DNA of 57,347 bases, from NCBI GenBank assembly GCA_020848435.1, contig JADLAC010000012.1, positions 1-57,347 of the forward strand, given 5' to 3'. The position numbers were made by a program, and so were the translations under genes. The stretch is from Burkholderiales bacterium (GTDB taxonomy: Bacteria > Pseudomonadota > Gammaproteobacteria > Burkholderiales > WYBJ01). The notes under the pieces are model-generated. The model was not told the DNA's origin. It worked only from the letters and a program-made list of their open reading frames with translations, and made no database searches. Positions 1-8,745 of this stretch are shown piece after piece. The number at the start of each line of letters is the position of its first letter. The first letter of the stretch is position 1.

Positions 1-160
1 ACTGTACCCTGAGCGGCAAAAGTGGCGAAATCGACGTCAGACGCGAAGCGAATCGCAGCCAGGTTGGACACCTGGCGAGGATTCGCGACAAAGTATGGCG
101 TCGATTCTCGACATCTTTTGTGCAGCGAATTTCGGACTCAGGACACTCGAGGAGGGCAAT

Positions 161-727
161 ATGAATCGGCTACACTGCAAGCGCCTCATGATCGCGCTCG
201 CCCTGAGCGTGATCCCAATGCTGCCGGGCGGGCTCGCGCACGCGCTCAAGGTCGGCGACCAGGCACCTGCTTTCTCGCTCCCGGCCACGATCGGCAAGCA
301 GGCGAGCCCCAAGGATTTTCCCGGCAAGACGCTGGTGCTGTTCTTCTACACCGGCGCATTCACCAATACGTGAACGCAGGAAGCGCTGGCCTTTCAACTG
401 GATCTTCCCAAGTTCGAGGCCGCGAATGCCCAGGTGCTGGGCATCAGTGTCGATTTCAATGCCGCCAACCAGGCGTGGGCGGCGCAGCTCGGATTGAAGT
501 ATCCCCTGCTCGCCGATACGCGGCGCGAAATGACGCGTGGCTATGGCGTGCTCAACGACGATCCGAGCGCCGCCACCGATCCGAAGCGCATCGCGGGGTA
601 CTTGCGAGCGATCGCGACCGTCATGGTCGTGGACAAGGCGGGCGTGGTGCGCTACATCCGCGACAGCCGCCCGCGCAACACCATACCGGTCGAGGAGATC
701 CTCGCAGTCGCCGAGAAGCTGCGCTAG
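161..727 (+). CDS. Exported peroxiredoxin (AhpC/TSA), predicted selenoprotein, Sec at codon 71
   Basis: Thioredoxin-fold peroxide reductase. It reads through an in-frame TGA at 371-373; the frame before and after it is one continuous protein of 188 residues. Residues 1-28 look like a signal peptide (basic start, hydrophobic stretch, Ala-His-Ala end), so it would act outside the cytoplasm. The motif GAFTNT-U-TQEALAFQ has the TGA where peroxiredoxins of this family carry the peroxidatic Cys, and downstream VLGISVDF, YPLLAD and the C-terminal core are intact. The start at 161 follows GAGGAGGG. Selenocysteine in this position is known in bacterial redoxin families. A hairpin suited to a SECIS lies at 388-421. 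Alternatives are a Cys-to-stop mutation or a sequencing error, but the exact position and the hairpin argue for Sec. No second (resolving) Cys is seen downstream, so a 1-Cys (1-Sec) mechanism is inferred. Confidence 0.85.
388..421 (+). promoter_or_regulatory. Candidate bacterial SECIS hairpin in the peroxiredoxin mRNA
   Basis: Bases 388-393 pair with 416-421 (four G-C, one U-A and one U-G pair). A small internal loop follows, then AACU (396-399) pairs with AGUU (411-414). The apical loop is 11 nt and opens with GG at 400-401. The loop starts 26 nt after the UGA. Bacterial SECIS elements are in-coding stem-loops shortly after UGA with a G at the start of the apical loop, and this fits. The pairing was found by eye and no folding energy was calculated. 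Confidence 0.55.
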
Positions 728-1046
728 CGTGCCGGCTAGCAGGCCAGCGGTGACGATTGCCAGGGTGATCGCGCACCATGGCGTTGAGTACCGTCCGCTT
801 TCGCATGCAGTGCGCGCTCGCGGCATCCGTTGTCCCGTGCGCCAGGCCGAGCACGCCAGCGTGCTGCGCCGTACGCCCCGCCCCGATCCGCGCGGGCACA
901 CATCGCGACGCGCGTTGCTTTGCGCGTATGATCCTTGCGAGTTGCCGCAACCCGAACGCATGCTGCGGTGCCGGCTCGATGAGCCGCAACCCGAACGCGT
1001 GCCATGGCGCCGGCTCGATGCGCCGCCGCCCGAAGGAGGAAGCAGA
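728..1046. other. Intergenic stretch, 319 bp
   Basis: This lies between the peroxiredoxin stop and the Bug gene start. Besides the 39-bp tandem repeat at 944-1021 I see no gene or clear promoter. Open frames crossing it lack any recognisable protein. Confidence 0.6.
944..1021. repeat. Tandem repeat, 2 x 39 bp, just upstream of a Bug gene
   Basis: Two adjacent 39-nt units (944-982 and 983-1021) both start GCCGCAACCCGAACGC and both end GCCGGCTCGATG plus one base. They differ at only a few positions in the middle. A third, degenerate start of a unit (GCCGCCGCCCGAAGG) runs into the Shine-Dalgarno of the next gene. Confidence 0.8.
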
Positions 1047-2018
1047 ATGTCGAAGGTGCTGGTGCGAACGATTGCAGCGACGCTCCTCGCGGCCGTGACG
1101 GCGCTCGCCGCGCATGCGCAGGAGTACCCGGCGAAACCCGTTCGTGTCCTGGTACCGTGGCCGCCGGGCGGCTCCAACGACATCGTCGCGCGGCTGGTCG
1201 CGCAGAAGCTCGCGGAGAATCTCAAGCAACAGTTCGTGGTGGACAATCGCGGCGGCGCGGCGGGCACCATCGGCAGCGAGGTCTTCGCCAGGACCCCGAG
1301 CGACGGCTATACCATCATGATTCATTCGGCGACGCACGTCGCCAATCCGCACCTGTACAAGAACCTGGCGTACGACACCTTGAACGATTTCGCCGCCATC
1401 ACTACGCTCGCGCGCCAGGTGGGGATGCTGGTCGTTCATCCCGCGTTGCCGGTGAGGAGCGTAAAGGAATTCATCGCCCTGGCACGCGCGCGGCCGAACC
1501 AGATCGTCTACGCCTCGTCGGGCAACGGCAGCTACGTTCACCTCGCCATGGCGCAGGTGGCCACGCTCGCCGGCGTCAAGATGACCCATATTCCGTACAA
1601 GGGCGGCGCACCGGCGGTCATCTCCGTCGTTTCCGGCGAGACCCAGGCCATGCTCGCCACCATCGGCACAATCCTCACGCCCCTCAACGCCGGCAAGCTG
1701 CGAGCGCTCGGCGTCACCTCCGACGATCGGACCAGGCAGTTCCCGAACGTCCCCACGCTCGACGAAGCCGGGGTACGCGGCTACGAGTTCACCGCTTGGA
1801 TCGGGGCATTCGCGCCCGCGGGCACGCCGGTGGCGATCGTCAACAAGCTCAATGCCGAGATCCGCAAGGTGCTCTCGGATCCCGCTGTCGCGGACAAGCT
1901 CGGCGCGCAGACGCTCGACCCGCTGCCCATGTCGCCCGAGCAGTTCAGCAAGCGCTTGAAGTCCGACTACGACAAGTACGGCCGCTTGATCAAGGCCGCG
2001 GGCGCGACGATCGATTGA
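1047..2018 (+). CDS. Bug/TctC family tripartite tricarboxylate transporter substrate-binding protein (1 of 7)
   Basis: A periplasmic solute-binding protein of 323 residues, the usual family length. Residues 1-23 form a Sec signal peptide ending HAQ. The mature start EYPAKPVRVLVPWPPGG and the VDNRGGAAGTIG, DGYTIM and HIPYKGGAP motifs are diagnostic of Bug proteins, which bind carboxylates or other small anions for TctAB-type permeases. The ATG at 1047 follows AAGGAGGAAG. No tctA or tctB gene is near. The next gene is on the other strand, so it appears to be a single-gene unit. The ligand cannot be read from sequence. Confidence 0.95.
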   Translation: MSKVLVRTIAATLLAAVTALAAHAQEYPAKPVRVLVPWPPGGSNDIVARLVAQKLAENLKQQFVVDNRGGAAGTIGSEVFARTPSDGYTIMIHSATHVANPHLYKNLAYDTLNDFAAITTLARQVGMLVVHPALPVRSVKEFIALARARPNQIVYASSGNGSYVHLAMAQVATLAGVKMTHIPYKGGAPAVISVVSGETQAMLATIGTILTPLNAGKLRALGVTSDDRTRQFPNVPTLDEAGVRGYEFTAWIGAFAPAGTPVAIVNKLNAEIRKVLSDPAVADKLGAQTLDPLPMSPEQFSKRLKSDYDKYGRLIKAAGATID

Positions 2019-2162
2019 GCCGTGACCAGCGCTGTGGCGACCAGGCGCGTGCGCTCCGAGCTCGACTCCTGGCATTCGCGAAATGCTTGACGGCCAGCGC
2101 GCCTCGATGCCGACGTCTACCCTGATCGGGAGCGGAGCGCCGGCGGCCAATCCGCGGTCTGG

Positions 2163-3326
2163 CTAGAAGCGCTGCTCGTCGAACACGGGATAGGCGCTTG
2201 TGATGCTGCCCAAGCCGACCGGCTGCGCGCTGCGCACCCAGCTCGGATCGAGCTTCGCCATGGAGTCGAGCCCCATGAGCCCGAGCGCGGTCTTGATCTC
2301 GACCTCAAGCAGCTCCAGCATGCGGGTGATGCCGGGCTCGCCCGCGGCCGCGAGCGCCCAACCCTGCAGCTTGCCTACGCCCACCGCGCTTGCGCCGAGT
2401 GCGATCGCCTTGATGACGTCGGTGCCGCGCGAGATCGCGCCGTCGACGAGCACCTCGGCACGGCCATCGACCGCCGCGACGACCTCCGGCAGCACCTCGA
2501 TGCTCGCCTGCGCATGATCGAGCTGGCGCCCGCCGTGGTTGGACACGTATACCACATCGGTGCCGTGCTCGATCGCCAAGCGCGCGTCTTCGGCGGTGGC
2601 GATGCCTTTCAGGATGAGCGGCACGCCCATGCGCTGCTTCATCCACACCACGTCATCCCACGTGAGGCTCGCCTGGAAGCTCGCATTGCCGCCTTGCTCG
2701 CGCACCGGCAAGCGGCTGATGAGATCGCGCTCGCGCCGGCTGTAGTAGGCACGATCGACGGTGACGCACAAGGCGCGGTAGCCGGCCGCCTTGGCGCGAT
2801 CGAGCATGTCGCCGATCCATTCGCGGTCGCTGCGGACATAGAGCTGAAAGATGAGCGGCACGCCGACGGCGGCGGCGGCCTGCTCGATTCCCGGCTTGGC
2901 CGCCGTGCTGACGAAAACCTCGGTGCCGTAAGCGACGGCGCCGCGCGCGACCGCCACGATGCCCTCGGCATCGGCCATCTGCAGGAAATTGCCGACCGGC
3001 GCGATGAACACCGGTATCGGCAGCCGCTTGCCGAGCAGGCTCGCGCCGGTATCGACGTGGGCGACGTTCACCAGCACGCGCTGGCGCAAGGCGAGGCTGT
3101 CGAGCGCGAGCCGGTTGCGCCGCAACGTGGTCTCGGAATCCGAGCCGCCGCTCACCATGTCCCATAGCGGGCGCGAGAGATTGCGCCGTGCGGCGATCAC
3201 CAGCTCCTGCAAGGTAGCGAAGCCGCGCGCCGCGGCGCGCTTGGACGCGAGGCGCGAGTCGTCGCTCAATTGCTGCGGATCGCGCCCGCGTGCACTCGAT
3301 CCATCGGACTGCGACTTGTCAGCCAT
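2163..3326 (-). CDS. FMN-dependent alpha-hydroxy-acid oxidase/dehydrogenase (LldD-like)
   Basis: A TIM-barrel flavoenzyme of 387 residues that would oxidise an L-2-hydroxy acid such as lactate, glycolate or mandelate. Seen: the N-terminal helix region, the FMN-binding barrel (APVGNF, near residue 100), LCVTVDR, LILKGI with the catalytic Lys, and SNHGGRQLD near residues 262-270 carrying the catalytic His and substrate-binding Arg. The loop between strand 4 and helix 4 has no long hydrophobic segment, so a soluble enzyme is more likely than a membrane-bound lactate dehydrogenase. It lies 33 bp downstream of a Bug gene on the same strand and is probably co-transcribed, suggesting the bound solute is a hydroxy acid. 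Exact substrate unknown. Confidence 0.9.
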   Translation of the reverse strand: MADKSQSDGSSARGRDPQQLSDDSRLASKRAAARGFATLQELVIAARRNLSRPLWDMVSGGSDSETTLRRNRLALDSLALRQRVLVNVAHVDTGASLLGKRLPIPVFIAPVGNFLQMADAEGIVAVARGAVAYGTEVFVSTAAKPGIEQAAAAVGVPLIFQLYVRSDREWIGDMLDRAKAAGYRALCVTVDRAYYSRRERDLISRLPVREQGGNASFQASLTWDDVVWMKQRMGVPLILKGIATAEDARLAIEHGTDVVYVSNHGGRQLDHAQASIEVLPEVVAAVDGRAEVLVDGAISRGTDVIKAIALGASAVGVGKLQGWALAAAGEPGITRMLELLEVEIKTALGLMGLDSMAKLDPSWVRSAQPVGLGSITSAYPVFDEQRF

Positions 3327-3359
3327 CCGCTTGCGCTCCGAGCCCCGGGTGACGCATCG

Positions 3360-4343
3360 CTACTGCGGCTCGATGCCCGCGCCGCGCGCCACCTTGATCC
3401 ATTTCTCGATCTCGGCGCGATTGAACTTGTCGTGCTGTTCGGGCGTGCTGCCCACGGGGTCCGCACCCTGGTCGGAGAGCTTGCGGCGCACCTCTGAGTC
3501 GGACAGGGACGCTTTGACGGCGGCATGGACGCGATCGACCATCGGCCGCGCCAGCCCGGCCGGGCCGAAGACGGAAAAGCCGCTCGATATGATGTAAGTG
3601 GGCAGGCCGGATTCGACCATCGTCGGGACGCCCTTCGCCGCCGGCGAGCGCTTCTCGCCGGCTTGGGCCAGCATGCGCAGCTTGCCCGCACGCACGAACT
3701 GGATCACCGCGGGCATGCTGGCGAACTGAAGCTGTACATGGCCTGCCATGAGATCGACCACGGCCGGACCCGTGCCCTTGTACGGCACGTGCACGATGTT
3801 GATCTTGGTCATCGAGCTCAACAGCTCGGCCGCGAGATGGCCGACCGTCCCGCGCCCGGCGGTCGAGTAGGTGATTTCGCCCGGACGCTTGCGCGCCAGG
3901 GCGAGAAACTCGGCGAGATTCTTCACCGGCAGCGACGGATGGGATACGAACACCGTCGGCACGTCCGCGACCACGGAGATCGGCGTGAAGTCCTTGATCG
4001 AGTCGTAGGGCAGTTTTTTCACCATCGCGGGGTTGATGGTGTGCGCCGCCGAAACCATGAGAATGGTATAGCCGTCGGCCGGCGACTTCGCCGCCACCTC
4101 GGTCCCGATGGTGCTGCCGGCGCCGCCGCGATTGTCGATGATGAGTTGCTGGCCGAGCGATTCCGTCATGCGCGGGGCGACGATGCGCGCGATGATGTCG
4201 GTGTTGCCCCCCGGCGGAAACGGCACGATCATGCGCACCGGGCGCGTGGGATACGCCTGCGCCTGCGCGTGTTGCATGTCCGTCAGCGCGACGCCCGAAA
4301 CCGCCACGGCGAGCGCCGCGGCAATGCGTGAGATCACTTGCAT
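3360..4343 (-). CDS. Bug/TctC family substrate-binding protein (2 of 7)
   Basis: A periplasmic binding protein of 327 residues. A signal peptide covers about residues 1-32 (ends QAQA), then AYPTRPVRMIVPFPPGG, IDNRGGAGSTIGTEVA, DGYTILM and HVPYKGTGPAVVDL. The start at 4343 was chosen because AGGAGCT sits just upstream; the frame is open further up without a binding site. It is the first gene of a probable two-gene unit with the alpha-hydroxy-acid oxidase, a pairing that hints at a 2-hydroxycarboxylate ligand. No permease genes are adjacent. Confidence 0.95.
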   Translation of the reverse strand: MQVISRIAAALAVAVSGVALTDMQHAQAQAYPTRPVRMIVPFPPGGNTDIIARIVAPRMTESLGQQLIIDNRGGAGSTIGTEVAAKSPADGYTILMVSAAHTINPAMVKKLPYDSIKDFTPISVVADVPTVFVSHPSLPVKNLAEFLALARKRPGEITYSTAGRGTVGHLAAELLSSMTKINIVHVPYKGTGPAVVDLMAGHVQLQFASMPAVIQFVRAGKLRMLAQAGEKRSPAAKGVPTMVESGLPTYIISSGFSVFGPAGLARPMVDRVHAAVKASLSDSEVRRKLSDQGADPVGSTPEQHDKFNRAEIEKWIKVARGAGIEPQ

Positions 4344-4684
4344 AGCTCCTCCGGTGTATGGCATCGCGCGCGCCGGGATGCCCGATCGAGCGCGGGCGAG
4401 GGACGACTCGACGCGCTGCCACGGCTCCCAGCCGCAATGATCGGCTCGCTGCCGGCCGAGCGCGATGGTACCTGAGCGGCGCGGCAAGCGCACTCGCCGG
4501 AAAATCGCGACGAGGATTCGCGGTTGCGATCGGCCGTCGGATCGCTGGGCCAGCCAGGCGGCGCTGATCAGCGCACGGCCGCGGGCCTTTCCGCTGCGCC
4601 TCGATGCCGTCCTTGGACCGCAACCGCGGTCGCGGGGGTCTCGCCGCCGCCGCCGCCGAGCCTGCGAGGTGGGGGATGAGCGCG
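4344..4684. other. Intergenic stretch, 341 bp
   Basis: Between the end of the cyclase-FHA gene and the start of the Bug gene, both on the minus strand. It should hold the Bug promoter. I see no convincing -35/-10 pair, no gene, and only low-complexity CCG runs near 4645. Confidence 0.5.
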
Positions 4685-5632
4685 CTAGCCGGTTCGCGCG
4701 GAGCTCGCGTTGCGCAGGAACGTGCGCGTATCCGGCTTGGAGTACTCGCAGTAGAACTCGAGGCAATCGCGCGGCCCGATCGCGTGCGAGCGCCCGAACG
4801 AGACCGTGCCGTCGCCTTCGAGGATGTGCTCTTCGCGCCGCAAGCGGCTCTCCTGGCCATCCTCGGCGCGCACATACGTGCCGTTGGTGCTCAGGTCGAT
4901 GAGCACGAACTTGTCGCGCCGCCACTCGATGCGCGCATGCACGCGCGAAGCGTTGCGCGCACCGATCACGACGTCGTTGGCCGCGTCGCGGCCGATCGAT
5001 ATGCCGGGGCGATCGTGATCGACGACGACTTCGTCGCCTTTGTACAGCAGCCGCAGGCGCGCCGGGATTCGCGGCGGCACGAACTGTGCCGAGACGGTCA
5101 CGGTGGCGTCGCTGCGCCCGTCCCACATGATCTCGAACACGTCGATCGGCTCGGCCTTGCCCTTGACCGGGATCGGCCACAGGTGGCGTGCCCCGTGCGC
5201 CAAGGCCACCGGAAGTGCTTCGAGCGTCTGCGCGCTGGTGATGATCTGCTGGCCTTTCGCGACTTCGCTCAGGCGCGAGGCGAGGTTGACCGCGTCGCCG
5301 AACACGTCGGTATCGCGCTCGACCGCGGCGCCGAAATGGAATCCGATTCGGATGGCGAGCTGATCGTCGCCGACCGGCGCCATCTCGGCGACACGCCATT
5401 GCATCTCGTGCGCCGCGACGCAGGCCGATTCGGCGTCGGCGAATACGGCCATCAGCTCGTCGCCGATGGTCTTGACGGTGCGGCCACCGAACTCCGCGGT
5501 CACCTGCTTCAACATCTCCAGGCAGGTCTCGATGCCCGCATGCGCCACGGCATCGCCGTAGCGTTCGTACAGGCGGGTGCTGCCGACGACGTCGGCGAAC
5601 AAGGTCGCGAGTCGGGTCGCGTCCTCAACCAT
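4685..5632 (-). CDS. Class III adenylate/guanylate cyclase with C-terminal FHA domain
   Basis: A cytoplasmic signalling protein of 315 residues. Residues 1-170 form a class III nucleotide cyclase domain (LFADVVGSTRLYERYGD with metal-binding Asp, then GGRTVKTIGDELMAVF and FGDAVNLASRLSE). Residues 200-290 form an FHA domain, which binds phosphothreonine peptides (SIGRDAANDVVIG, SRVHARIEW, DLSTNGTYV). The start overlaps the end of the PP2C gene by 8 bp, so the two are translationally linked. Cyclase plus FHA next to a Ser/Thr kinase and phosphatase implies that phosphorylation controls cNMP synthesis or its location. Whether it makes cAMP or cGMP, or is active at all, was not determined. Confidence 0.9.
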   Translation of the reverse strand: MVEDATRLATLFADVVGSTRLYERYGDAVAHAGIETCLEMLKQVTAEFGGRTVKTIGDELMAVFADAESACVAAHEMQWRVAEMAPVGDDQLAIRIGFHFGAAVERDTDVFGDAVNLASRLSEVAKGQQIITSAQTLEALPVALAHGARHLWPIPVKGKAEPIDVFEIMWDGRSDATVTVSAQFVPPRIPARLRLLYKGDEVVVDHDRPGISIGRDAANDVVIGARNASRVHARIEWRRDKFVLIDLSTNGTYVRAEDGQESRLRREEHILEGDGTVSFGRSHAIGPRDCLEFYCEYSKPDTRTFLRNASSARTG

Positions 5633-6434
5633 GCGGGCCTCCGAGTATCCTGATCAGTACCACCGATACGTTATCGCGCCCGCCGCGCGCATTGGCCAGG
5701 CGCACCGCGTTACGTGCCGCTGCCTGTAGATCGTGCCCGTGCGCATCGACCACGGCGCCGATTTCGGCATCCGAGGCCATGTTGGTGAGCCCATCGGTGC
5801 ATAGCATGAAGATGTCGCCGGCTCGGATGGCGTGGTGCTGGACGTCGACGGCGACGTCTTGCGCAATCCCGAGCGCGCGGGTGATGACGTTGCGATGGCG
5901 CGACTTGGCGGCCTGGCGGGCGTTGATCGCTCCGCGCTCCACCAGCTCCTGCACCATGCTGTGATCGTCGGTCAAGCGGATGAAGCTGCGATCGCGCAGC
6001 AGGTACATGCGCGAGTCGCCGACATGGGCCGCGGTGAGGAAATCCGGGCCGACCAGCGCCATCACCAGGGTCGTGCCCATGCCGCTCAAGCGATTGTCGC
6101 GCGAGGCGCTCTTGCGCACGCCCTGGTTGGCTCGCCGCACCAGCTCGACCACCAGCGAGCCGCGCACCTCCTTGGTGTAGGCGCGCTCGCCGTGGCGGCG
6201 GCTGTCGGCGAGCGCCCGGCGCAGATCGTCCTTGATGCTGCGCAAGGCGGTCGCGCTCGCCACGTCCCCGCCCTGGCTTCCGCCCATGCCGTCGGCGACC
6301 ATCGCCAGCCCGAGCCGCGTATCCCAGTCGATCGCATCTTCGTTGCGCGAGCGCAGGCGCCCGACATCGGTCACTCCGACGATCTCCACCGCCGGAACGA
6401 ACGCAGGTTGGGGGCAAGTCTGCTCGGCGCTCAA
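5625..6434 (-). CDS. PP2C-family Ser/Thr protein phosphatase
   Basis: A metal-dependent phosphatase of 269 residues (PPM/Stp1 type). Motifs in order: VGRLRSRNEDAIDW (motif 1, Arg and Asp), MVADGMGGSQGGDVAS (metal-binding Asp and Gly), GMGTTLVMALV, AHVGDSRMYLLRD, LCTDGLTNM and GGRDNVSVVLIRI. All the usual metal Asp residues appear present. The start is TTG at 6434 with GGGAGCGACC in front. It sits in a minus-strand operon between a PilT-like ATPase (13 bp gap) and the cyclase-FHA gene (8 bp overlap), and would reverse the action of the kinase encoded upstream. Confidence 0.92.
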   Translation of the reverse strand: MSAEQTCPQPAFVPAVEIVGVTDVGRLRSRNEDAIDWDTRLGLAMVADGMGGSQGGDVASATALRSIKDDLRRALADSRRHGERAYTKEVRGSLVVELVRRANQGVRKSASRDNRLSGMGTTLVMALVGPDFLTAAHVGDSRMYLLRDRSFIRLTDDHSMVQELVERGAINARQAAKSRHRNVITRALGIAQDVAVDVQHHAIRAGDIFMLCTDGLTNMASDAEIGAVVDAHGHDLQAAARNAVRLANARGGRDNVSVVLIRILGGPHG

Positions 6435-6447
6435 GGTCGCTCCCGGC

Positions 6448-7518
6448 TCAAGCCGCCATCTCGGGCTCGGCGAACATTTCGAACAGCCGCTTGTCGATGG
6501 CCTTGCGATACGCGTCCCTGCCGACGATCACCTTGGCGTCGAGCAGGCGCTTGAGCGCCGTATCCATGCTCTGCATGCCCTGCAGGCTGCCGCTCTGGAT
6601 GGCGGTCGCGATCTGCTCGGTCTTACCGTCACGCACGATGTTGGCCACCGCCGGGTTGTTCACCAGCACTTCGAGCGCGGCCACGCGGCCTTTGCCGTCC
6701 GAGCGCCGAACGAGCTGCTGCGATACCACGCCGAGCAGCGATGTCGACAGCATGCTGCGAATGCGGCCCTGGTCGCCCGCGGGAAAGACGTTCACCATCC
6801 GATCCACGGTCGCGGCCGCGCCGTTGGTGTGCAAGGTCCCGAACACGAGTATCCCGGTCTCGGCCGCCGTGACGGCGAGCGAGATCGTCTCCAGATCGCG
6901 CATTTCGCCGACCAGTATGACATTGGGGTCCTCGCGCAGCGCCGAGTGTAACGCGGCGGCGAAGCTCGCGGTATCGAAGCCCACTTCGCGCTGGCTCACC
7001 AGGCTCGCCTTGTTCTTGTGCACGAACTCGATCGGGTCCTCGATGGTGAGAATATGGCCCTTGCGATTGGTGTTGACGTGGTCGACGAGCGCCGCCAGCG
7101 TGGTCGATTTGCCCGATCCGGTCGGCCCGGTGCACAGCACCAGTCCCTTGCGCTGCTGGCAGAATCCGGCCAGCACGGCGGGCAAGGCGAGCTGCTCCAT
7201 GGTCTTGATGGCGGTCGGAATGATCCGCAGCACCGCGCCGACGCCGCCGACGTGGCGGTAGACGTTGACCCGAAAGCGGGCCAGCCCCTCGATCGAATAG
7301 GCGAAATCCACCGAGCTGCGCTGCTCGAAGGCCGCACGCGCGGGCTCGGGCATGATCTCGTGCAGCAACCCCAGCGTTTCGGCGGCGCTCAGCTCGCGGT
7401 ACTTGACCCCGATCAGCTCGCCGTGCAGACGCACTCGAGGCGGATTGCCCGATACCAGGTGCAGATCGGATCCGTCCTGTTTCACCAGCAGATCGAGAAA
7501 TGTATCGATGCGGCTCAC
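6448..7518 (-). CDS. PilT-type type IV pilus retraction ATPase (paralogue A)
   Basis: A hexameric secretion-type ATPase of 356 residues powering pilus retraction (twitching). It has an N-terminal PAS-like region (DGSDLHLVSGNPPRVRLHGEL), Walker A GPTGSGKSTT near residue 136, Asp box TIEDPIEFVH, Walker B DPNVILVGEMRD, His box FGTLHTN, and the C-terminal PilT region (VRDGKTEQIATAIQSG, GMQSMD). The GTG start follows GAGGAAAAG. It is 17 bp after a second PilT-like gene. It is not in the usual pilT-pilU position beside proC, so I do not assign a symbol. Confidence 0.92.
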   Translation of the reverse strand: MSRIDTFLDLLVKQDGSDLHLVSGNPPRVRLHGELIGVKYRELSAAETLGLLHEIMPEPARAAFEQRSSVDFAYSIEGLARFRVNVYRHVGGVGAVLRIIPTAIKTMEQLALPAVLAGFCQQRKGLVLCTGPTGSGKSTTLAALVDHVNTNRKGHILTIEDPIEFVHKNKASLVSQREVGFDTASFAAALHSALREDPNVILVGEMRDLETISLAVTAAETGILVFGTLHTNGAAATVDRMVNVFPAGDQGRIRSMLSTSLLGVVSQQLVRRSDGKGRVAALEVLVNNPAVANIVRDGKTEQIATAIQSGSLQGMQSMDTALKRLLDAKVIVGRDAYRKAIDKRLFEMFAEPEMAA

Positions 7519-7535
7519 CGCGGCTTTTCCTCGCG

Positions 7536-8636
7536 TCAGCGCCCGACCAGCGCGACCTGGGGCACGAGCCGGCGGTCGGTCACGAAGCGCTGGAACTGCT
7601 TCTTGTCGTGGGCGTGCAGATAGGCATCGTCGGGATCGACTTCCTTGGCTTGGATCGCCTCGAGCAGTGCCTGGTCGAGCAGGCGCATGCCGGTGTCCTT
7701 GCCGGTCTGCATGGCGGCTGGAATCTGGAATTGCTTGCCGGTGAGCAGGAGATTGGATATCGCGGGCGTCAACACCATGATTTCCACGATCGCCTTGCGG
7801 CCGCGGCCGTCGGGCTTCTTCACCAGCACCTGGCTGATCACACCGCGCAGGTTCTGCGACAGGAACAGCAGTCCCTGCGCCTTCTGCTCGGCGGGAAGAG
7901 AGTCGACGATGCGATCGAGCGTCTTGGCGGCGCTGGTGGTGTGCAGGGTACCGAGCACAAGGTGGCCCGTTTCAGCCGCCATCATGGCCATGGCGATGGT
8001 CTCGGCATCGCGCAGCTCCCCCACCAGGATCACGTCCGGGTCCTCGCGCAGGGCGGCGCGCAAGCCTTCGGCGAAGCTGCCCACCGAGCTGCCGACCTCG
8101 CGCTGCACGACCAGCGACGTCTTGCTCTTGTGCAGAAACTCGACCGGGTCCTCGAGCGTGATGATGTTGAGCTTGCGCGTGCTGTTGAGGTGATCGATGA
8201 TGGCGCCGAGCGTGGTCGATTTGCCCGTCCCGGTCGCCCCGGTCACGAGCAGCAGCCCTTGATGCGCTTGGGCGAGCTTTTTCACCACCGGCGGCAGCCC
8301 CAGCTCCTCCAGCGTCGCCGCCGCTTTCGGCACGATCCGGATGACGGCGGCGATCCCGCCGAGCTTGCGAAAGACGTTGAACCGATAGCGCTCGCCGCTC
8401 ACCGGGCAGTAGGAGAAGTCGAGGTCGTGACCGGCGTCGAATTGCGCCTTCTGCTCATCGCACAGGATCTCGAAGATGAGCGCACGGCATTCGTCGGCGC
8501 TCAGCTCGCGATAGCGTATCGGCTGGATCTCGCCGTGCAGGCGCAGCGTCGGCGGTATGCCGACGGCGAGATGGATGTCGGAGGCATTCTGCTCGCGGCC
8601 GAGCTGCAGGAATGCGTCGATACGAGCTTCGCTCAC
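7536..8636 (-). CDS. PilT-type type IV pilus retraction ATPase (paralogue B)
   Basis: A second PilT-like ATPase of 366 residues. Motifs: ASDIHLAVGIPPTLRLHGEI, Walker A GATGTGKSTT near residue 138, TLEDPVEFLH, Walker B DPDVILVGELRD, LGTLHTT, and a PilT-type C-terminal region (LLTGKQFQIPAAMQTG). The GTG start has GGAGG seven bases upstream. It differs clearly from paralogue A, so the pair may form a PilT/PilU-like two-motor system. It lies 109 bp downstream of the HEAT-kinase gene. Confidence 0.92.
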   Translation of the reverse strand: MSEARIDAFLQLGREQNASDIHLAVGIPPTLRLHGEIQPIRYRELSADECRALIFEILCDEQKAQFDAGHDLDFSYCPVSGERYRFNVFRKLGGIAAVIRIVPKAAATLEELGLPPVVKKLAQAHQGLLLVTGATGTGKSTTLGAIIDHLNSTRKLNIITLEDPVEFLHKSKTSLVVQREVGSSVGSFAEGLRAALREDPDVILVGELRDAETIAMAMMAAETGHLVLGTLHTTSAAKTLDRIVDSLPAEQKAQGLLFLSQNLRGVISQVLVKKPDGRGRKAIVEIMVLTPAISNLLLTGKQFQIPAAMQTGKDTGMRLLDQALLEAIQAKEVDPDDAYLHAHDKKQFQRFVTDRRLVPQVALVGR

Positions 8637-8745
8637 GCTGCTGCCTCCAATCCATCAGTGCGCACTGCGGCGCCGAGGCGTCGGTCGCCGGCGGCGATTC
8701 GCCTTGCGCTCGATCCCCGCGAGCGCAGCCCCTCGCCCGTGTGGC

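Noticed and set aside
371..373. Reading the peroxiredoxin TGA as a disabling mutation
   Set aside because: The downstream half shows no decay or frameshift, the stop is exactly at the catalytic residue, it is TGA and not TAG or TAA, and a SECIS-like hairpin follows. Not excluded, but less likely.
3360..5399. A 679-codon minus-strand frame joining the Bug gene to the cyclase region
   Set aside because: Upstream of 4343 it is a shadow of the cyclase-FHA gene in another frame. The Bug gene has its own ribosome site and signal peptide.
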